A stretch of DNA of 64,000 nucleotides from Avibacterium volantium (GTDB lineage: Bacteria; Pseudomonadota; Gammaproteobacteria; Enterobacterales; Pasteurellaceae), in the NCBI RefSeq assembly GCF_900635775.1, contig NZ_LR134167.1, positions 124,001 to 188,000 of the forward strand. The letters are read 5' to 3'. The notes under the pieces were generated by a model. The model ran no database searches. It was not told the origin of the DNA and saw nothing but the letters and a program-made list of their open reading frames with translations. The first letter of the stretch is position 1, and each line of letters begins with the position of its first letter. The position numbers were made by a program, and so were the translations under genes. Positions 46,128-56,343 of this stretch are shown here, piece by piece.

Positions 46128-49100
46128 TTAATGTAAGTTTTGCAAGGCGTAAACCTTGTAATCATCTAAATTCTTCACACTTTCCACTAAGGCCTCAGCG
46201 GCGGCGAGGGTGGTTTGAATGAAGACTTTTTGTTGTAAGGCACTGCGGCGAATAGAGTGGCTGTCTTCCACACTTTCAGGCAGGCTGCCTACAGTGTTTA
46301 TCACCATAGCGATTTCGCCGTTTTTGATCGCGTCCACAATATGTGGGCGGCCTTCACGCACTTTATTGACGATTTGTGCGAAGATACCGTTTTCGCGCAG
46401 GAAGTTCGCTGTGCCTATGGTGGCGCATAAGCCGTAGCCTTGTTCTTGCAAGCGTTGGGCGATAGGCAGCAAGCGGGCTTTGTCTTTGTCATCAACGGAA
46501 AGGAATACTTTGCCCGTTTTGGCAATGCGTTCACCTGCCCCTAGTTGAGCTTTGATAAAGGCTTCTGCAAAGGTTTGCCCCACGCCCATCACTTCCCCTG
46601 TGGAACGCATTTCAGGCCCTAAAATGGTGTCCACGCCTGGGAATTTGATGAATGGGAAAACCGCTTCTTTCACTGCATAAAAGTGCGGTTGAATTTCGCC
46701 TTGAATTTGCTGTTCGCTGAGGCTCATTCCTGCCATTACACGCGCGGCGATTTTGGCTAATGGTCGCCCTGTAGCTTTACTCACAAACGGCACGGTACGG
46801 CTAGCGCGTGGGTTCACTTCTAACACATAAATCACGCCATCTTGCACGGCAAATTGCACATTCATCAAGCCCACTACGTTCAAGGCTTTTGCCATTGCCG
46901 CCGTTTGACGGCGGATTTCATCTTGAATTTCAGTGCTTAAGGAATAAGGTGGCAACGAGCAAGCGCTATCACCGCTGTGAATACCCGCTTGTTCAATATG
47001 CTGCATAATGCCGCCGATCATCACTTGTTCGCCATCGCAAATGCAATCTACGTCCACTTCAATGGCGTTGTTTAAGAAGTGATCAAGCAAAATTGGGCTG
47101 TCTTCGGAAACTTGCACCGCCTCACGCATATATTGATTGAGTTCGTCCACGTTATACACGATTTGCATTGCTCGTCCGCCTAGCACATAGGAAGGGCGTA
47201 CTACTAGCGGATAGCCCACTTCTTCAGCTAATAGCACTGCTTCAATGGCATTGCGTGCCGTGCGGTTATTAGGCTGTTTTAAGCCAAGTTGTTGTAGAAT
47301 TTGTTGGAAGCGTTCGCGATCTTCGGCAGCGTCAATGCTATCCGCCGATGTGCCGATAATATTGACGCCATTTTCCGCCAGGGCATTGGCAAGTTTTAAT
47401 GGGGTTTGACCGCCATAATGCACGATCACGCCATAAGGCTGTTCAACGTGAATGATTTCTAACACATCTTCAAGGGTGAGCGGCTCAAAATAAAGGCGAT
47501 CTGAGGTGTCAAAATCGGTGGAAACCGTTTCGGGGTTACAGTTCACCATAATGGTTTCAAAGCCGCTTTCACGCAAGGCAAGGGCGGCGTGTACACAGCA
47601 ATAATCAAACTCAATACCTTGCCCGATGCGGTTCGGCCCACCGCCTAAGATCATAATTTTTTTACGATCAGAAGGATTGGCTTCGCATTCTTCTTCATAG
47701 GTGGAATAAAGGTATGCGGTGTCGGATTTAAACTCGCCCGCACAAGTATCCACGCGTTTATAAACAGGGTGAAGATTGAAAGATTTGCGTAAATTTCGCA
47801 CCGCACTTTCCGTGCTTTTTACCAACTGAGCAATACGTTTGTCGGAGAACCCTTTGCGTTTTAAACGGCGAAGCTCTGCATAATCGAGCTGTTCCAGCGT
47901 TTTTTGCTCAAGTGCCAATTCTTCTTGCACCAAATCTTGAATTTGCACTAAGAACCACGGGTCGATTTTGGAATAATGATGCACTTCTTCCAAGCTAAAG
48001 CCCGCACCAAAGGCATCAGCAACGTAAAGAATGCGGTTCGGGCCTGGGTTACCTAGCTCGGTGCGGATTTTCTCAGGGGCTTCGGAAAGCAAATTAAACC
48101 CACAAATGCCCGTTTCCAAACCACGCAAGGCTTTTTGCAAACTCTCTTGGAAAGTGCGTCCCATTGCCATCACTTCGCCAACCGATTTCATTTGCGTCGT
48201 GAGGCGATCGTCTGCTTTCGGGAATTTTTCAAAGGCAAAACGTGGTACTTTGGTTACCACATAATCAATGGACGGCTCGAAAGATGCAGGGATTAATCCC
48301 CCCGTGATGTCATTACGCAATTCATTGAGCGTATAGCCCACGGCTAATTTCGCTGCTACTTTTGCGATTGGGAAGCCTGTGGCTTTCGAGGCAAGGGCAG
48401 AAGAACGGCTCACACGCGGGTTCATTTCAATCACGATCATTTCGCCGTTGGCAGGATTAATGGCAAATTGCACGTTTGAACCGCCCGTATCCACGCCAAT
48501 TTCACGCAACACCGCAAGGCTGGCGTTTCGCATAATTTGATATTCTTTATCGGTGAGCGTTTGCGCTGGCGCAACGGTGATGGAATCGCCTGTATGCACG
48601 CCCATCGGGTCAAAATTCTCAATGGAGCAGACGATAATGCAGTTGTCTGCTTTGTCCCGCACCACTTCCATTTCATATTCTTTCCAGCCTAACACCGATT
48701 GTTCGATGAGTAATTCGTGGGTTGGAGAGGCATCAAATCCGCGTTCGCAAATGGCGACAAATTCATCACGGTTATAGGCGATCCCACCGCCAGAACCGCC
48801 CATTGTGAAAGAGGGACGAATTAGGGTTGGAAAGCCCACTTCAGCCTGTGCCGCCCAAGCTTCATCAAAGGTATGGCAGACAAAGGATTTTGGCGTATTC
48901 AAGCCAATTTTCGCCATTGCCTCTTTGAAACGACCACGATCTTCCGCCTTATCAATGGCATCTTCACTTGCCCCGATCAGTTCCACACCGTATTTTTTCA
49001 GCACGCCATTTTTGGAAAGATCTAAGGCACAATTCAGCGCGGTTTGTCCGCCCATTGTTGGCAAAATGGCATCAGGACGTTCTTTCTCAATGATTTTTTC

Positions 49101-49322
49101 CACCGTTTGCCAAGTAATTGGCTCGATGTAGGTAACGTCCGCCATATCGGGGTCGGTCATAATGGTGGCAGGGTTAGAGTTCACTAGCACCACCTTATAA
49201 CCTTCTTCACGCAACGCTTTGCACGCCTGCGCGCCCGAATAATCAAATTCACACGCCTGCCCAATCACAATCGGGCCAGCACCGATAATTAATATTGTCT
49301 TTATGTCTGTACGTTTTGGCAT
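46128..49322 (-). CDS. carB: carbamoyl-phosphate synthase large subunit
   Basis: Makes carbamoyl phosphate for arginine and pyrimidine synthesis with the ammonia channelled from CarA. It has 1064 residues, near the E. coli 1073. Two homologous ATP-grasp halves are seen: [20 protein letters not shown] at the N terminus and [18 protein letters not shown] in the second half, each with its [24 protein letters not shown] motif. The C-terminal allosteric domain carries the [10 protein letters not shown] start. It is 72 bp downstream of carA. Confidence 0.98.
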   Translation of the reverse strand: MPKRTDIKTILIIGAGPIVIGQACEFDYSGAQACKALREEGYKVVLVNSNPATIMTDPDMADVTYIEPITWQTVEKIIEKERPDAILPTMGGQTALNCALDLSKNGVLKKYGVELIGASEDAIDKAEDRGRFKEAMAKIGLNTPKSFVCHTFDEAWAAQAEVGFPTLIRPSFTMGGSGGGIAYNRDEFVAICERGFDASPTHELLIEQSVLGWKEYEMEVVRDKADNCIIVCSIENFDPMGVHTGDSITVAPAQTLTDKEYQIMRNASLAVLREIGVDTGGSNVQFAINPANGEMIVIEMNPRVSRSSALASKATGFPIAKVAAKLAVGYTLNELRNDITGGLIPASFEPSIDYVVTKVPRFAFEKFPKADDRLTTQMKSVGEVMAMGRTFQESLQKALRGLETGICGFNLLSEAPEKIRTELGNPGPNRILYVADAFGAGFSLEEVHHYSKIDPWFLVQIQDLVQEELALEQKTLEQLDYAELRRLKRKGFSDKRIAQLVKSTESAVRNLRKSFNLHPVYKRVDTCAGEFKSDTAYLYSTYEEECEANPSDRKKIMILGGGPNRIGQGIEFDYCCVHAALALRESGFETIMVNCNPETVSTDFDTSDRLYFEPLTLEDVLEIIHVEQPYGVIVHYGGQTPLKLANALAENGVNIIGTSADSIDAAEDRERFQQILQQLGLKQPNNRTARNAIEAVLLAEEVGYPLVVRPSYVLGGRAMQIVYNVDELNQYMREAVQVSEDSPILLDHFLNNAIEVDVDCICDGEQVMIGGIMQHIEQAGIHSGDSACSLPPYSLSTEIQDEIRRQTAAMAKALNVVGLMNVQFAVQDGVIYVLEVNPRASRTVPFVSKATGRPLAKIAARVMAGMSLSEQQIQGEIQPHFYAVKEAVFPFIKFPGVDTILGPEMRSTGEVMGVGQTFAEAFIKAQLGAGERIAKTGKVFLSVDDKDKARLLPIAQRLQEQGYGLCATIGTANFLRENGIFAQIVNKVREGRPHIVDAIKNGEIAMVINTVGSLPESVEDSHSIRRSALQQKVFIQTTLAAAEALVESVKNLDDYKVYALQNLH

Positions 49323-49394
49323 TTTGATTTCTCTTATAATATTTTTAACGTTGTGTATGGATTGTTAATCCAGCTCTGTGGCTAATTATTGATT

Positions 49395-50525
49395 TTATTT
49401 TTGCTTAGTTTGTTCTAATGCAGTCACAAATTTATCAAATAAATACGCCACATCATTTGGACCAGGGCTGGCTTCAGGGTGGCCTTGGAAAGAGAATGCC
49501 ACTTGATCGGTTAGCTCAATGCCTTGCACGGAATGATCAAATAAAGAGCGGTGGGTTATTTTCACGTTTTTTGGTAGGCTGTGTTCGTCCACTTCAAAAC
49601 CGTGGTTTTGGCTGGTGATGAACACTTTTTGCGTATCCAAATCTTGCACGGGGTGGTTTGCACCGTGATGCCCGAATGGCATTTTTTTCGTTTTACCGCC
49701 TATAGCAAGCCCGAGTAATTGATGCCCTAAACAAATGCCGAAAATCGGTTTTTTCGTTTTGAGCAAGGTTTGAATATTACTGATGGCATAATCACAAGGC
49801 TCAGGATCGCCGGGGCCATTGGATAAGAAAATGCCGTCAGGTTGATAGGCTAGCACTTCTTCTGCTGAGGTTTTAGCTGGCACAACGGTGATTTTACAGC
49901 CTCTTTCGGCGAGCATTCGTAGAATATTGTGCTTCACGCCAAAATCATAGGCAACAATATGATATTTCTGTTCTGGCTCGGAATGATACCCTTTGCCTAA
50001 TTGCCATTCTCCTTGCGACCATTCATAAGGCGCTTGGCAGGTAACTTGCTGGGCTAAATCTTTGCCTGCCATTGAGCCAAAACTTTGTGCCAGTGCAAGG
50101 GCTTTTTGCTCATCAACTTCGCCCGCCATAATGCAGCCTGCCATTGCGCCTTTATCACGCAATAAACGGGTTAAACGGCGCGTATCAATGTCTGCAATGG
50201 CTACCACGTTATTGGCTTTTAGGTAATCTGCTAGGCTTTGATTGGCACGGAAATTGCTGTGTAATAAAGGTAAATCGCGAATGATTAATCCGCTGGCATA
50301 CACCGCATTGCTTTCTTGATCTTCATTATTGGTGCCAGTGTTGCCAATATGGGGATAGGTTAGGGTAACGATTTGTTGGAAATAGGAAGGATCGGTCAAG
50401 ATTTCTTGATAACCGGTCATTGACGTGTTAAACACCACTTCGCCAATGGTTGTGCCACTTGCGCCAATAGAGGTGCCGTGGAAAACGCTGCCGTCAGCCA
50501 AGACTAAAATTGCTGGACTAGACAT
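49395..50525 (-). CDS. carA: carbamoyl-phosphate synthase small subunit (glutaminase)
   Basis: Class I glutamine amidotransferase subunit. The frame is open to 50597, but the ATG at 50525 has a perfect AAGGAG site and gives [13 protein letters not shown] as in the family; 376 residues. The catalytic cysteine is Cys265 in [26 protein letters not shown] promoter and a pair of ARG boxes lie upstream. Confidence 0.97.
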   Translation of the reverse strand: MSSPAILVLADGSVFHGTSIGASGTTIGEVVFNTSMTGYQEILTDPSYFQQIVTLTYPHIGNTGTNNEDQESNAVYASGLIIRDLPLLHSNFRANQSLADYLKANNVVAIADIDTRRLTRLLRDKGAMAGCIMAGEVDEQKALALAQSFGSMAGKDLAQQVTCQAPYEWSQGEWQLGKGYHSEPEQKYHIVAYDFGVKHNILRMLAERGCKITVVPAKTSAEEVLAYQPDGIFLSNGPGDPEPCDYAISNIQTLLKTKKPIFGICLGHQLLGLAIGGKTKKMPFGHHGANHPVQDLDTQKVFITSQNHGFEVDEHSLPKNVKITHRSLFDHSVQGIELTDQVAFSFQGHPEASPGPNDVAYLFDKFVTALEQTKQK

Positions 50526-50656
50526 AAAAAACTCCTTAATTGTAGGTGAACACTTACGAATGCTCATTAACCGAAATTTAGCAAAAAAACACCGCACTTT
50601 TGTTTGGCGTTTAGGCTAAATTGCATTGGTGGTTAGCTCACAGGCTAAACGGGCTA

Positions 50657-50685
50657 ATTCTAAAAGACAATAGCCCAATATTCAA
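50657..50685 (-). promoter_or_regulatory. carA promoter
   Basis: TTGAAT (50680-50685) and TAGAAT (50657-50662) are 17 bp apart, giving a leader of about 125 nt before carA. ARG boxes lie 22-56 bp above the -35 element. A second, upstream promoter overlapping the boxes is possible. Confidence 0.7.
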
Positions 50686-50706
50686 GCAAATTCGTAAGGA
50701 ATGAAC

Positions 50707-50741
50707 AATATATTTATTCATTAATTTTGCATAAATAATCA
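50707..50741. promoter_or_regulatory. pair of ARG boxes (ArgR operator)
   Basis: Two 14-bp cores, 50707-50720 and 50728-50741, match the ArgR pattern TGAATwwwwATTCA at 11 and 12 of 14 positions. They are 21 bp centre to centre, the standard spacing for an ArgR hexamer. They lie between carA and mlaA and most likely serve carA. Confidence 0.65.
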
Positions 50742-50777
50742 ATGTAATGCAAGCAATTTATTTTTCTCTGATTTATT

Positions 50778-50806
50778 TTGTAGATTTTCACCAAGTTGTT
50801 TACAAT
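50778..50806 (+). promoter_or_regulatory. mlaA promoter
   Basis: TTGTAG (50778-50783) and TACAAT (50801-50806) are 17 bp apart, 30 bp before the mlaA ATG. Confidence 0.75.
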
Positions 50807-50836
50807 GTACCTTATTTTAAGTAACAAGGCTTATTT

Positions 50837-51577
50837 ATGAAAAAATCTGTATTACTTGCCAGCGTGGTGCTGGGTTCTGCAATGCTTACAGGCTGTGCGA
50901 CCATTGATCCGCAAACTGGTGAGCGCAAAGATCCCCTTGAAGGATTTAACCGTGCAATGTGGGATTTCAACTACAAAGTTGCCGATCCTTATATTCTTAA
51001 ACCTGTTGCCAAAGGCTGGAAAGACTATGTGCCGCAGCCAGTTAAAACAGGGATCATCAATGTAGCCAATAACCTTGATGAACCAGCCAGTTTCGTTAAT
51101 CGCCTATTGCAAGGTGAATTTAAAAAAGCAATGGTTCATTTTAATCGCTTCTGGATTAACAGTATTTTCGGCTTAGGTGGCTTGATTGACTGGGCGAGCG
51201 CCAGCCCACCGTTACGCGTGGAAGAAAAACGCCGCTTTGGTGATACCCTAGGCGCTTACGGCGTAGAAACGGGCACTTATGTGATGTTGCCAATGTATGG
51301 GCCTGCCACTCCGCGCCAAGATTTGGGTAACTTAGTGGACACTACTTATCCAATGCTTTCTTTATTAGGTCCTTGGGGTTTATTAAAATGGGGCGTACAA
51401 GGTATTGATGCACGTGCTAAAATGTTAGACAAAGAAGCATTGCTAGACCAAGCGCAAGATCCTTATGTCACTTTCCGCGAAGCCTATTTCCAAAATTTGG
51501 AATATCACGTAAAAGACGGCAATGTGGAAAGCAAAGGCGAAGCCCTTTCACAAGATGAACTAAAAGAAATTGATTAA
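50837..51577 (+). CDS. mlaA: outer-membrane lipid asymmetry lipoprotein MlaA (VacJ)
   Basis: Outer-membrane component of the Mla pathway, which removes misplaced phospholipids from the outer leaflet; in Haemophilus it affects serum resistance. It has 246 residues with a lipobox LTGC (Cys20). DPLEGFNRAMWDFNYKVADPYILKP and FNRFWINSIFGLGGLIDWAS are typical of VacJ. It has its own promoter and stands apart from the other mla genes, as usual. yfbU follows 17 bp later. Confidence 0.96.
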   Translation: MKKSVLLASVVLGSAMLTGCATIDPQTGERKDPLEGFNRAMWDFNYKVADPYILKPVAKGWKDYVPQPVKTGIINVANNLDEPASFVNRLLQGEFKKAMVHFNRFWINSIFGLGGLIDWASASPPLRVEEKRRFGDTLGAYGVETGTYVMLPMYGPATPRQDLGNLVDTTYPMLSLLGPWGLLKWGVQGIDARAKMLDKEALLDQAQDPYVTFREAYFQNLEYHVKDGNVESKGEALSQDELKEID

Positions 51578-51594
51578 TTATAGGAAATCACACT

Positions 51595-52089
51595 ATGGAA
51601 ATGACCTCAACACAACGCTTAATTTTAGCCAATCAATACAAATTAATGGGCTTGTTAGATCCGAACAACGCGGCAAAATATACCCGTTTAGAAACCATTG
51701 TGAAAGGTGGTTTTGGCTTAGAATTAAAAGAGTTAGATAAAGAGTTTTCTAACCTTTCAGAGCAAGAATGCCAAACTGTGCGTGATACCCTTGAAATGTA
51801 CCACGCCCTGCACGTTTCTTACAGCAATTTGGGCGACACCACCACGGTAACGCCACATCGCTTACAATTTGCAGGTTATTGTGCGGTGCGCGAGAAAAAA
51901 TATCTCAATTATTTACGTTTCATCACCACCACAGAGGGCAAATATCCAGAATTTATGCAATGCGAACACGGCTGCGATTCACAAACCCCAATGTGGGATA
52001 AATACATCAAAATGCTCGAAGCGTGGCGCAGCTGCCCACACGAATATCATTTAAGTATGGCGGAAATTCAAAAAATCTTGAACGCTTAA
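51595..52089 (+). CDS. yfbU: YfbU family protein
   Basis: A 164-residue cytoplasmic protein, the same length as E. coli YfbU. The start MEMTSTQRLILANQYKLMGL and the segments TLEMYHALHVSYSNL and QTPMWDKYIKMLEAW match it. No biochemical function is established. It is probably co-transcribed with mlaA, 17 bp upstream. A strong terminator follows. Confidence 0.92.
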   Translation: MEMTSTQRLILANQYKLMGLLDPNNAAKYTRLETIVKGGFGLELKELDKEFSNLSEQECQTVRDTLEMYHALHVSYSNLGDTTTVTPHRLQFAGYCAVREKKYLNYLRFITTTEGKYPEFMQCEHGCDSQTPMWDKYIKMLEAWRSCPHEYHLSMAEIQKILNA

Positions 52090-52093
52090 TGTG

Positions 52094-52126
52094 AAAACCA
52101 CCGTATGGTAAGTGCGGTGGTTTTTT
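52094..52126 (+). terminator. terminator after yfbU
   Basis: AAAACCACCG / CGGTGGTTTT (52094-52103, 52115-52124), 11-nt loop, followed by T's. The right arm is part of an uptake signal. Confidence 0.88.
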
Positions 52127-52146
52127 GTGGCGTTTTTTAAAAATTA

Positions 52147-52170
52147 AAAAGCCATCTATTGATGGCTTTT
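52147..52170. terminator. second terminator, for the convergent lipoprotein operon
   Basis: AAAAGCCATC / GATGGCTTTT (52147-52156, 52161-52170), loop TATT, symmetrical in both directions. It ends the three-gene minus-strand envelope cassette. Confidence 0.85.
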
Positions 52171-52180
52171 GGGATATTAA

Positions 52181-52630
52181 TCATTGTGGCGAACGAGCAA
52201 GTTTTAACTTTTTAATAGCCGCTTTTGCTTTTTCTTCATCAATCTGTTCAAGGTTTGCCCCACCAACAAAAACGCCCATTTTTATATACTGCCGAATAAA
52301 ATAGTTCTTTCCACCTTCTGTTGTAATATATAAATCGTTATTACCAAATTCTGAATCAGTAGAAACTTTATGTTTTCCAGCCGTAACTAACTTATAAAAA
52401 TAAACTTTAGGAGCAGATTGCCCGATAAATTTATCGTCAATATAAAGATTTTTTCTTAATGCCGCCCCAAATGTGGAATCACGATAAATATACAACCCAG
52501 ACATTGCTTTATTAGGGGTATCAAACCGCTTGGCTTGCACATCTTCTGCCTCTGAAGCCATAGGCACTTTCGCACAGCCCGTTAAAATCAACGTGCCAAC
52601 TACCATTAAAACTGAAAGAATTTTTTTCAT
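52181..52630 (-). CDS. DUF2846-type lipoprotein
   Basis: A lipoprotein of 149 residues from the ATG at 52630 (lipobox LTGC, Cys19). An alternative ATG four codons upstream has a closer AAGG site, so the start is ambiguous. GLYIYRDSTFGAALRKNLYIDDKFIGQ and GKHKVSTDSEFGNNDLYI resemble the DUF2846 family, which has an unknown role. It is the last gene of a three-gene set with an outer-membrane barrel protein and another lipoprotein. Confidence 0.8.
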   Translation of the reverse strand: MKKILSVLMVVGTLILTGCAKVPMASEAEDVQAKRFDTPNKAMSGLYIYRDSTFGAALRKNLYIDDKFIGQSAPKVYFYKLVTAGKHKVSTDSEFGNNDLYITTEGGKNYFIRQYIKMGVFVGGANLEQIDEEKAKAAIKKLKLARSPQ

Positions 52631-52652
52631 TTTATGCACCATTTAACCTTAA

Positions 52653-53267
52653 TTAAAATAAATAGCTAAAGTTTACACCGATGGTATTGCTCTTAAATTC
52701 AATACTATTTTTAGCTTTTAACGTTACTCTACTGTAATCAAGCCCTGCAACCAAATTATCTGTAATTTTTGTTTTTACGCCAAAACCGTAACTAAATCCA
52801 ACCGCACCGTGATTTTCAAAGTAAACATTGCTATTCCTAAACTCTGGATTATCTTCATTCATCGTGAAACTGCCTGCTTCTACCCCAATTTTGACATAAG
52901 GCAAGAAACGATCAAGTTGATAGCCTTGCAAATAATGTACGCCTACGCGGAAATTCTCTTTGGCGATTTCATTGCCCAAATCATCTTCTGTTTTATTATT
53001 CGGAAAACTAATTTTCCCCTCAACAATACCAACAAAATTATTGCCATAATCAAACATATAGCCACCAACAACGCCCGCACCAACAGAGCGAGAACTAGAG
53101 CCCGTATAATTACCATCATAATAGTTATAATCAAGTTCTTCCCAAGGTATAGAAAAAGACTGTTTATTAAAATCGACTTCACCCCCCACATAGAAGCCAG
53201 AAAAACCTTCAGCTTGGGCAAATAATGCTGTACTAGAAAGTAATGTAGCCACCAAATATTTTTTCAT
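52653..53267 (-). CDS. small outer-membrane beta-barrel protein (opacity-like)
   Basis: A 204-residue protein from the ATG at 53267, which has an AGGGG site 7 nt upstream; an earlier ATG at 53285 fits less well. The signal peptide ends near AQAEG. The rest alternates in the pattern of an eight-strand barrel: SGFYVGGEVDF at the start, VGVHYLQGYQLDRFLPYVKIG in the middle, and a terminal phenylalanine (GVNFSYLF) as needed for barrel assembly. It resembles the OmpA-like/opacity barrel class; ligand unknown. Confidence 0.8.
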   Translation of the reverse strand: MKKYLVATLLSSTALFAQAEGFSGFYVGGEVDFNKQSFSIPWEELDYNYYDGNYTGSSSRSVGAGVVGGYMFDYGNNFVGIVEGKISFPNNKTEDDLGNEIAKENFRVGVHYLQGYQLDRFLPYVKIGVEAGSFTMNEDNPEFRNSNVYFENHGAVGFSYGFGVKTKITDNLVAGLDYSRVTLKAKNSIEFKSNTIGVNFSYLF

Positions 53268-53287
53268 AACATTTCCCCTATTCATAT

Positions 53288-53770
53288 TTATAAATTAATT
53301 TTTTGAAGTTTATTACGTTGTTCTTCCGAGAGTGTACGAATATCAATCACTGTCAATGCTCTTCCTTTACCTTTATTTAAAGTCGCTACAACATTTTCAG
53401 GTAAACGATACATAGCCCCTGTTATCGGATCAATGACAAGTAATCCTAATGGTCCACCTATCGCAAAATTTCCCCAATACCAACCATCTAACGTCGCTTG
53501 AATTTCGATTGTTTCTTTTGTAAAACCTTTTTTATCAAAAGTAATGAGGTATTTTTCAGGTTTAAAATAACCAGAGCCAGATTTCAATTTAACCACTTGT
53601 GGGGTAATACCTTGGCTGACGATTTTCCCTTCTCTATTTGTAATCGTAAAATTTGCGCCCTCAGGGACTGATTGGATAGAAACAGGATAAGTGCTTTTAC
53701 TCACAATCGTAGCACACCCTGTCAAGCCTAATGTTGTGGCTAATAACGCCACTTTTAATAAATTTTTCAT
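53288..53770 (-). CDS. PEGA-like lipoprotein
   Basis: A 160-residue lipoprotein (lipobox LTGC, Cys19). The YPVSIQSVPEGANFTITN segment resembles a PEGA-type surface domain, followed by YLITFDKKGFTKETIEIQATLDGWYWGN and a glycine-rich hydrophobic stretch GGPLGLLVIDPITGAMYRLP. Function is unknown. It is the first gene of the three-gene envelope cassette and is divergent from an XRE regulator 138 bp away. Confidence 0.75.
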   Translation of the reverse strand: MKNLLKVALLATTLGLTGCATIVSKSTYPVSIQSVPEGANFTITNREGKIVSQGITPQVVKLKSGSGYFKPEKYLITFDKKGFTKETIEIQATLDGWYWGNFAIGGPLGLLVIDPITGAMYRLPENVVATLNKGKGRALTVIDIRTLSEEQRNKLQKINL

Positions 53771-53908
53771 AGATAAACCTCATTAAAGATGTAAAATGTC
53801 TGTTTTTAGAACGATGAAATTCTACAAAACTCATATAGTAAAAAACCATATATCAAAAAGACTGTTTTCTACTCATTTTGAGCTAGAATTGAACAAATGG
53901 AGCAGACA

Positions 53909-54307
53909 ATGGCGATACACGAGAAAATCAGATTAATACGAGAAATGAATCATTGGTCGCAAGAAGAAATGGCAGAAAAAATGAACTTATCACCAAGTGG
54001 TTATGCAAAAATTGAGCGTGGAGAAACGCAATTACATTACGAAAAATTAAAGAAAATTGCACAAATTTTTGATATGGATATTTCTGAATTGGTCAAAGAT
54101 GATCGTAATATTTGCTTTTTAATTAGTGAGAATAGCCAACTTAGCTCAAATTATTATGGTACAAGCGAAGCGGTTACCATTGAAAATGAAAAACTCAAAT
54201 TAGCGTTAAGTTATAAAGATCAACTATTAGAACAAAAAGACAAAGAAATTGAATCCTTAAAAGAAATTATTGTGTTATTGAAAGCACAACACCGTAAAGA
54301 AAAATAA
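53909..54307 (+). CDS. XRE-family transcriptional regulator with C-terminal coiled coil
   Basis: A 132-residue protein from the ATG at 53909, which has a GGAG site 6 nt upstream; a start at 53897 would overlap that site. The helix-turn-helix is at about residues 5-60 (KIRLIREMNHWSQEEMAEKM, then LSPSGYAKIERGE). Residues 85-125 form a probable coiled coil for dimer formation. It is divergent from the lipoprotein/barrel cassette, whose expression it may control. The gap shows A/T-rich stretches but no obvious operator. Confidence 0.85.
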   Translation: MAIHEKIRLIREMNHWSQEEMAEKMNLSPSGYAKIERGETQLHYEKLKKIAQIFDMDISELVKDDRNICFLISENSQLSSNYYGTSEAVTIENEKLKLALSYKDQLLEQKDKEIESLKEIIVLLKAQHRKEK

Positions 54308-54321
54308 GTGCGGTGGTTTTT

Positions 54322-54924
54322 TTACAACTTTTTCTTAAATTTATCCCAAACCTTGTCTTCTTGCCCACGCCATAGGCGTTGGATATTGTCGTGATGGCGG
54401 TAAACAAGCAGGCAGCAGACTAGCGCCACTGGGAAGGTGAATTCGGGTTTGTACCACCATACATAAAAAGGAATGGTGATCGCGGCAATAACTGCGCTTA
54501 AAGATGAATAGCCCGTGAGCAAAAATACCGCAAGCCAAGTGCCGAGCATCCACAGATCCACGCCCCAGCCGATAGGGGCGATTGCGCCAAATGCGGTGGC
54601 AACGCCTTTTCCGCCTTTAAATTTAAAGAAGATGGGGAAGATATGCCCTAAACAGGCGGCCAGTGCGACCATGCCTAACTGAAATTGGGTTAAGCCAAGA
54701 TAATAGCCCGCCCATACAGGAAGCATTCCTTTTAGAATGTCAAAAATCAATACTGCTAAGGCAGCCCAGCGCCCGCCGATGCGTAGTACATTAGTTGCCC
54801 CAGGGTTGTGTGAGCCGGTGGTGCGCGGATCAGGTAGGCCTGCTAGGCGACAAAATAAAATGGCGCTCGAAATTGAACCGAGCAAATACGCACAAAACAT
54901 ATAAAAAAGGGCGAAAAGGCTCAT
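54322..54924 (-). CDS. plsY: acyl-phosphate glycerol-3-phosphate acyltransferase
   Basis: Integral membrane enzyme that acylates glycerol 3-phosphate with acyl phosphate, the first step of phospholipid synthesis. It has 200 residues and about five membrane segments. The three family motifs are visible: GSISSAILF, then the [12 protein letters not shown] phosphate-binding loop, and [21 protein letters not shown]. It is divergent from folB, a common arrangement. Confidence 0.96.
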   Translation of the reverse strand: MSLFALFYMFCAYLLGSISSAILFCRLAGLPDPRTTGSHNPGATNVLRIGGRWAALAVLIFDILKGMLPVWAGYYLGLTQFQLGMVALAACLGHIFPIFFKFKGGKGVATAFGAIAPIGWGVDLWMLGTWLAVFLLTGYSSLSAVIAAITIPFYVWWYKPEFTFPVALVCCLLVYRHHDNIQRLWRGQEDKVWDKFKKKL

Positions 54925-55023
54925 TTTTACCTACCTGATTCGTCAAGTGAAAAATTTGTTCGTCTATTGTACATAAACTTGGTAGCATACGCCTAATAGT
55001 ATTTCAGGATATTGAAGGATTTT

Positions 55024-55380
55024 ATGATAGATCGCATTTTTATTGAAGAATTGGTCGTTTTCGCTCAAATTGGCGTGTATGACTGGGAACAACAAATCAA
55101 ACAAAAGCTTATTTTTGATGTAGAAATGGCGTGGGATTGCCGTCAAGCCGCCCAAACCGATGATGTCGCCTACTGCCTCAATTATGCGGAAGTGAGCGAA
55201 TTTATTATCCATTATGTGCAATCTAAACCCTTTTTCTTAATTGAGCGAGTGGCTTATGAAGTGGCAGCGCAGCTTGAACAAAAATATGGACTGAGCTGGT
55301 TAAAAATCAAATTAAGCAAGCCCAAAGCCGTAGCACAAGCGCGCAATGTAGGGATTATTGTAGAACGTGGCACAAGATGA
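55024..55380 (+). CDS. folB: dihydroneopterin aldolase
   Basis: Splits dihydroneopterin in folate synthesis. The ATG at 55024 has a GAAGG site; the upstream in-frame codon at 55012 is a TTG and unlikely. It has 118 residues. IGVYDWEQQIKQKLIFDVEMA holds the catalytic-pocket region, and the C terminus has KLSKPKAVAQARNVGIIVERG. It overlaps the following transporter gene by 4 bases. Confidence 0.96.
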   Translation: MIDRIFIEELVVFAQIGVYDWEQQIKQKLIFDVEMAWDCRQAAQTDDVAYCLNYAEVSEFIIHYVQSKPFFLIERVAYEVAAQLEQKYGLSWLKIKLSKPKAVAQARNVGIIVERGTR

Positions 55381-56270
55381 ACAAACAGCATTATGGCTAT
55401 CTTTGCCTGATTTTAGCCACCTTATTTTGGGGCGGTAATTATATTTTCGGCAAAATGCTAAGCCGTGAAGTGGATCCCATTGTGCTAACTTATCTTCGTT
55501 GGTTTCCCGCTGCGGTGATTTTGTTATTGCTGTTTGCTAAACGTACCCTCGCTTTCTACCCCACTATTCAAAAAGCGTGGAAAATTTTAACCGCACTTTC
55601 TTTACTCGGCATCGTCATCTTTCCGCTGTTTCTTTATCAAGGCTTGCAAAGCACCACTGCCCTGAATGCGAGCATTTATCTTGCGGTTGTGCCGATTGCG
55701 GTATTATTGCTAAATCGTCTTGTTTTCGGGGATAAAATTCGCCCTTTAATGCTTGCAGGGGCAGTGGTGAGTTTCTTCGGGGTATTATGTTTATTAAGCC
55801 AAGGCGATCCACAAGCCTTACTGAACTTTAATGTGAATAAAGGGGATTTATGGGCGATTGGCTCGGCCTTGAGCTGGGCGCTGTACTGCTGCATTATCCG
55901 CCTACGTCCAACAGATTTACCCAACGCAGTGATGCTCACCTTGCTTGTTGCTATTGCGATGTTGTGCTTTAGCCCAGTTTTTCTCTGGAAAGCCTTAACT
56001 GCCAGCGAACCGATTATCAGCCAAATCTCTACGAGCCATTGGGCAATGATTGGTTATTTGGTTATCGGGCCATCTATTTTGTCTTACGCCTTTTGGAATT
56101 ACGGCATAAGCCTTGTGGGCGGCGCGAAAGGTGCGGTGTTTACCAATGTAACGCCGTTATTCGCGGCGTTGCTTGGCATCAGTGTTTTGGGCGAAGCGCT
56201 CTATTGGTATCATTTTGCCAGTGGTGCATTGATTGTGCTTGGGTTGCTGATGTGTAATCGGAAAGGATAA
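55377..56270 (+). CDS. EamA-type drug/metabolite transporter
   Basis: A 297-residue inner-membrane protein with two EamA repeats (about 8-140 and 150-290) and ten expected membrane segments. Motifs: ATLFWGGNYIFGKMLSREVDP and the second-repeat ALSWALYCCIIR. Substrate cannot be told. Its ATG overlaps the folB stop (ATGA), so it is co-translated. A terminator made of two uptake signals follows. Confidence 0.88.
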   Translation: MNKQHYGYLCLILATLFWGGNYIFGKMLSREVDPIVLTYLRWFPAAVILLLLFAKRTLAFYPTIQKAWKILTALSLLGIVIFPLFLYQGLQSTTALNASIYLAVVPIAVLLLNRLVFGDKIRPLMLAGAVVSFFGVLCLLSQGDPQALLNFNVNKGDLWAIGSALSWALYCCIIRLRPTDLPNAVMLTLLVAIAMLCFSPVFLWKALTASEPIISQISTSHWAMIGYLVIGPSILSYAFWNYGISLVGGAKGAVFTNVTPLFAALLGISVLGEALYWYHFASGALIVLGLLMCNRKG

Positions 56271-56294
56271 TACAATAAATAAACGTAAAGAAAC

Positions 56295-56326
56295 AAAAAG
56301 TGCGGTATTTTTCACCGCACTTTTTT
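56295..56326 (+). terminator. uptake-signal-pair terminator between the EamA gene and ddc
   Basis: AAAAAGTGCGGT / ACCGCACTTTTT (56295-56306, 56314-56325) form a 12-bp stem with a 7-nt loop and T-rich tails. It serves the EamA gene and possibly ddc in reverse. Confidence 0.88.
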
Positions 56327-56343
56327 CTTATCGTCTAGAAAGA

